15,881 nt of DNA from an uncultured Ruminococcus sp. (GTDB taxonomy: Bacteria; Bacillota; Clostridia; Oscillospirales; Ruminococcaceae): NCBI GenBank assembly GCA_900545125.1, contig UQXS01000029.1:1-15881 (forward strand). The letters are read 5' to 3'. Position numbers and translations under genes: made by a program. Under the pieces are notes generated by a model. That model had not been told where the DNA came from and made no database searches. It saw only the letters and a list, made by a program, of their open reading frames with translations. Shown here piece by piece: positions 15,107 through 15,881 of the stretch. How positions within the stretch are numbered: position 1 is the stretch's first letter; each line of letters begins with the position of its first letter.

Positions 15107-15135
15107 AGAATACCGCATAATCTTAGAAATTTCAA
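15107..15135 (-). promoter_or_regulatory. Promoter of the flavin reductase gene
   Basis: TTGAAA (15130-15135), 17-base spacer, TATTCT (15107-15112) on the minus strand. The leader downstream contains two copies of GTGCCGG and a CCGGC/GCCGG hairpin (15080-15096). Confidence 0.65.
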
Positions 15136-15210
15136 GACAAAAAAATGAAGGTAAAATAAAAAATGAGGTTCCGTTATGACGGCATGGCGAAATGGCAGTG
15201 CGCGAATTGA

Positions 15211-15239
15211 TTGACATTCCAGATAAAATATAGTATAAT
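15211..15239 (+). promoter_or_regulatory. Perfect-consensus promoter of the symporter gene
   Basis: TTGACA (15211-15216), 17-base spacer, TATAAT (15234-15239), both exact. The start near 15246 leaves a leader of about 43 bases to the ATG. Confidence 0.9.
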
Positions 15240-15288
15240 AAATACAATTTGCGGTTTCAGAAGAAACGGAAAAAGAAAGGATGTATGT

Positions 15289-15881
15289 ATGAAAAGCACA
15301 AAAAAGCAAGAGAAAAACGGCTTCGGCTCTAAGCTGGGGTTTGTTTTGGCAGCAGCGGGTTCGGCTGTCGGGCTGGGAAATATCTGGAGATTTCCGTATC
15401 TTGCGGCGAAGTATGGCGGGGGTATTTTTCTGCTGATCTACATTCTTCTGACAGCATCCTTCGGCTATGTGCTGATCATGTCAGAGACCGCATTGGGACG
15501 AATGACCAGAAAGAGTCCGGTGGGTGCATTCGCGCACTTTGGAAAAACGAAACCGTTTAAAGTCGGCGGTTGGCTGAATGCAGTTATTCCGATGCTGATA
15601 GTGCCGTATTACAGCACTATCGGTGGCTGGGTAATTAAATACCTTGTAGAATATTTCAAAGGAAATGTTCAGGCTGTAGCAGAAGATGGTTACTTCGGAA
15701 ACTTTATTGCAGATTCCTGGCAGGTAGAACTCTGGTTTCTGGTATTTGCGGCACTTGTATTTATCATTATTCTCGGCGGTGTACAGAACGGCGTCGAACG
15801 AATGTCAAAGATCATGATGCCGGTTCTGGTAGTTCTGGCAGTCGTAGTTACAATCTATTCTGTCACACGTCCGGGCGCTGT
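15289..15881 (+). CDS. Sodium:neurotransmitter symporter (NSS) family transporter, 3' end outside the window
   Basis: The frame is open from the ATG at 15289 to the right edge, so about 197 of an expected 440-500 residues are visible. The start is set by AAAGGA about five bases upstream; the ATGs at 15281 and 15285 are out of frame. After a basic N-terminus, KLGFVLAAAGSAVGLGNIWR and the following FPY/YGGG segment form the signature first helix of the LeuT-like fold, holding the unwound part that binds Na+ and substrate. Further helices follow (LLIYILLTASFGYVLIMSE, then an AVIPMLIVPYYS stretch). The family couples Na+ entry to uptake of amino acids or related amines. Substrate unknown. Confidence 0.95.
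   Translation, partial: MKSTKKQEKNGFGSKLGFVLAAAGSAVGLGNIWRFPYLAAKYGGGIFLLIYILLTASFGYVLIMSETALGRMTRKSPVGAFAHFGKTKPFKVGGWLNAVIPMLIVPYYSTIGGWVIKYLVEYFKGNVQAVAEDGYFGNFIADSWQVELWFLVFAALVFIIILGGVQNGVERMSKIMMPVLVVLAVVVTIYSVTRPGA

Overview
The window looks like chromosomal DNA from a low-to-moderate GC Firmicute, most likely a gut or rumen Ruminococcus-type member of the Oscillospiraceae. The grounds are strong AGGAGG-type ribosome binding sites, near-consensus TTGACA/TATAAT promoters, Gram-positive lipoproteins, LytTR and DUF3021 genes, and tRNAs with encoded CCA ends. The genus is an inference from gene style, not from a database match.

Left region (1-7501). The window opens in the 3' end of a DtxR/MntR-like regulator gene on the plus strand, closed by a strong terminator. 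A five-gene minus-strand operon follows, read from 7501 down to 343: a MalF-type permease, a MalG-type permease, a long HlyD/MacA-type membrane-fusion adaptor, a protein resembling the MacB periplasmic core domain but lacking the ATPase and most membrane helices, and a large lipoprotein that joins a propeller-like N-terminal half to a family 1 solute-binding domain. The genes overlap or lie 4-15 bases apart, and no ATPase gene is among them. Mixing sugar-importer permeases with export-type MacA/MacB-like parts is the most unusual feature of the window.

Centre (7502-8380). An AT-rich 480-base region carries the operon's promoter region. It includes a consensus promoter, and four TTAAC-type direct repeats spaced 11-12 bases that sit just upstream of a second -10 element, resembling a PhoP/OmpR-family operator. 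Next come a perfect-consensus plus-strand promoter and three tRNA genes, Gly(TCC), Arg(TCT) and His(GTG), with terminators. Base composition shifts at this point: genes to the right are visibly richer in G+C than the left operon.

Right region (8380-15881). A minus-strand polar amino acid ABC importer (binding lipoprotein, HisM-type permease, ATPase) has its own promoter and terminator. A second five-gene minus-strand operon (14299 down to 10806) encodes an ABC-2 exporter ATPase and permease, a stand-alone LytTR DNA-binding protein, a DUF3021 membrane protein and a Ser/Thr-rich lipoprotein, probably a self-regulating envelope-stress or peptide-response unit. A pair of TTACC repeats 22 bases apart directly upstream of its promoter could be the LytTR site. 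A minus-strand flavin-reductase-family gene follows. Divergent from it, a sodium:neurotransmitter-symporter-family gene with a perfect-consensus promoter runs off the right edge.
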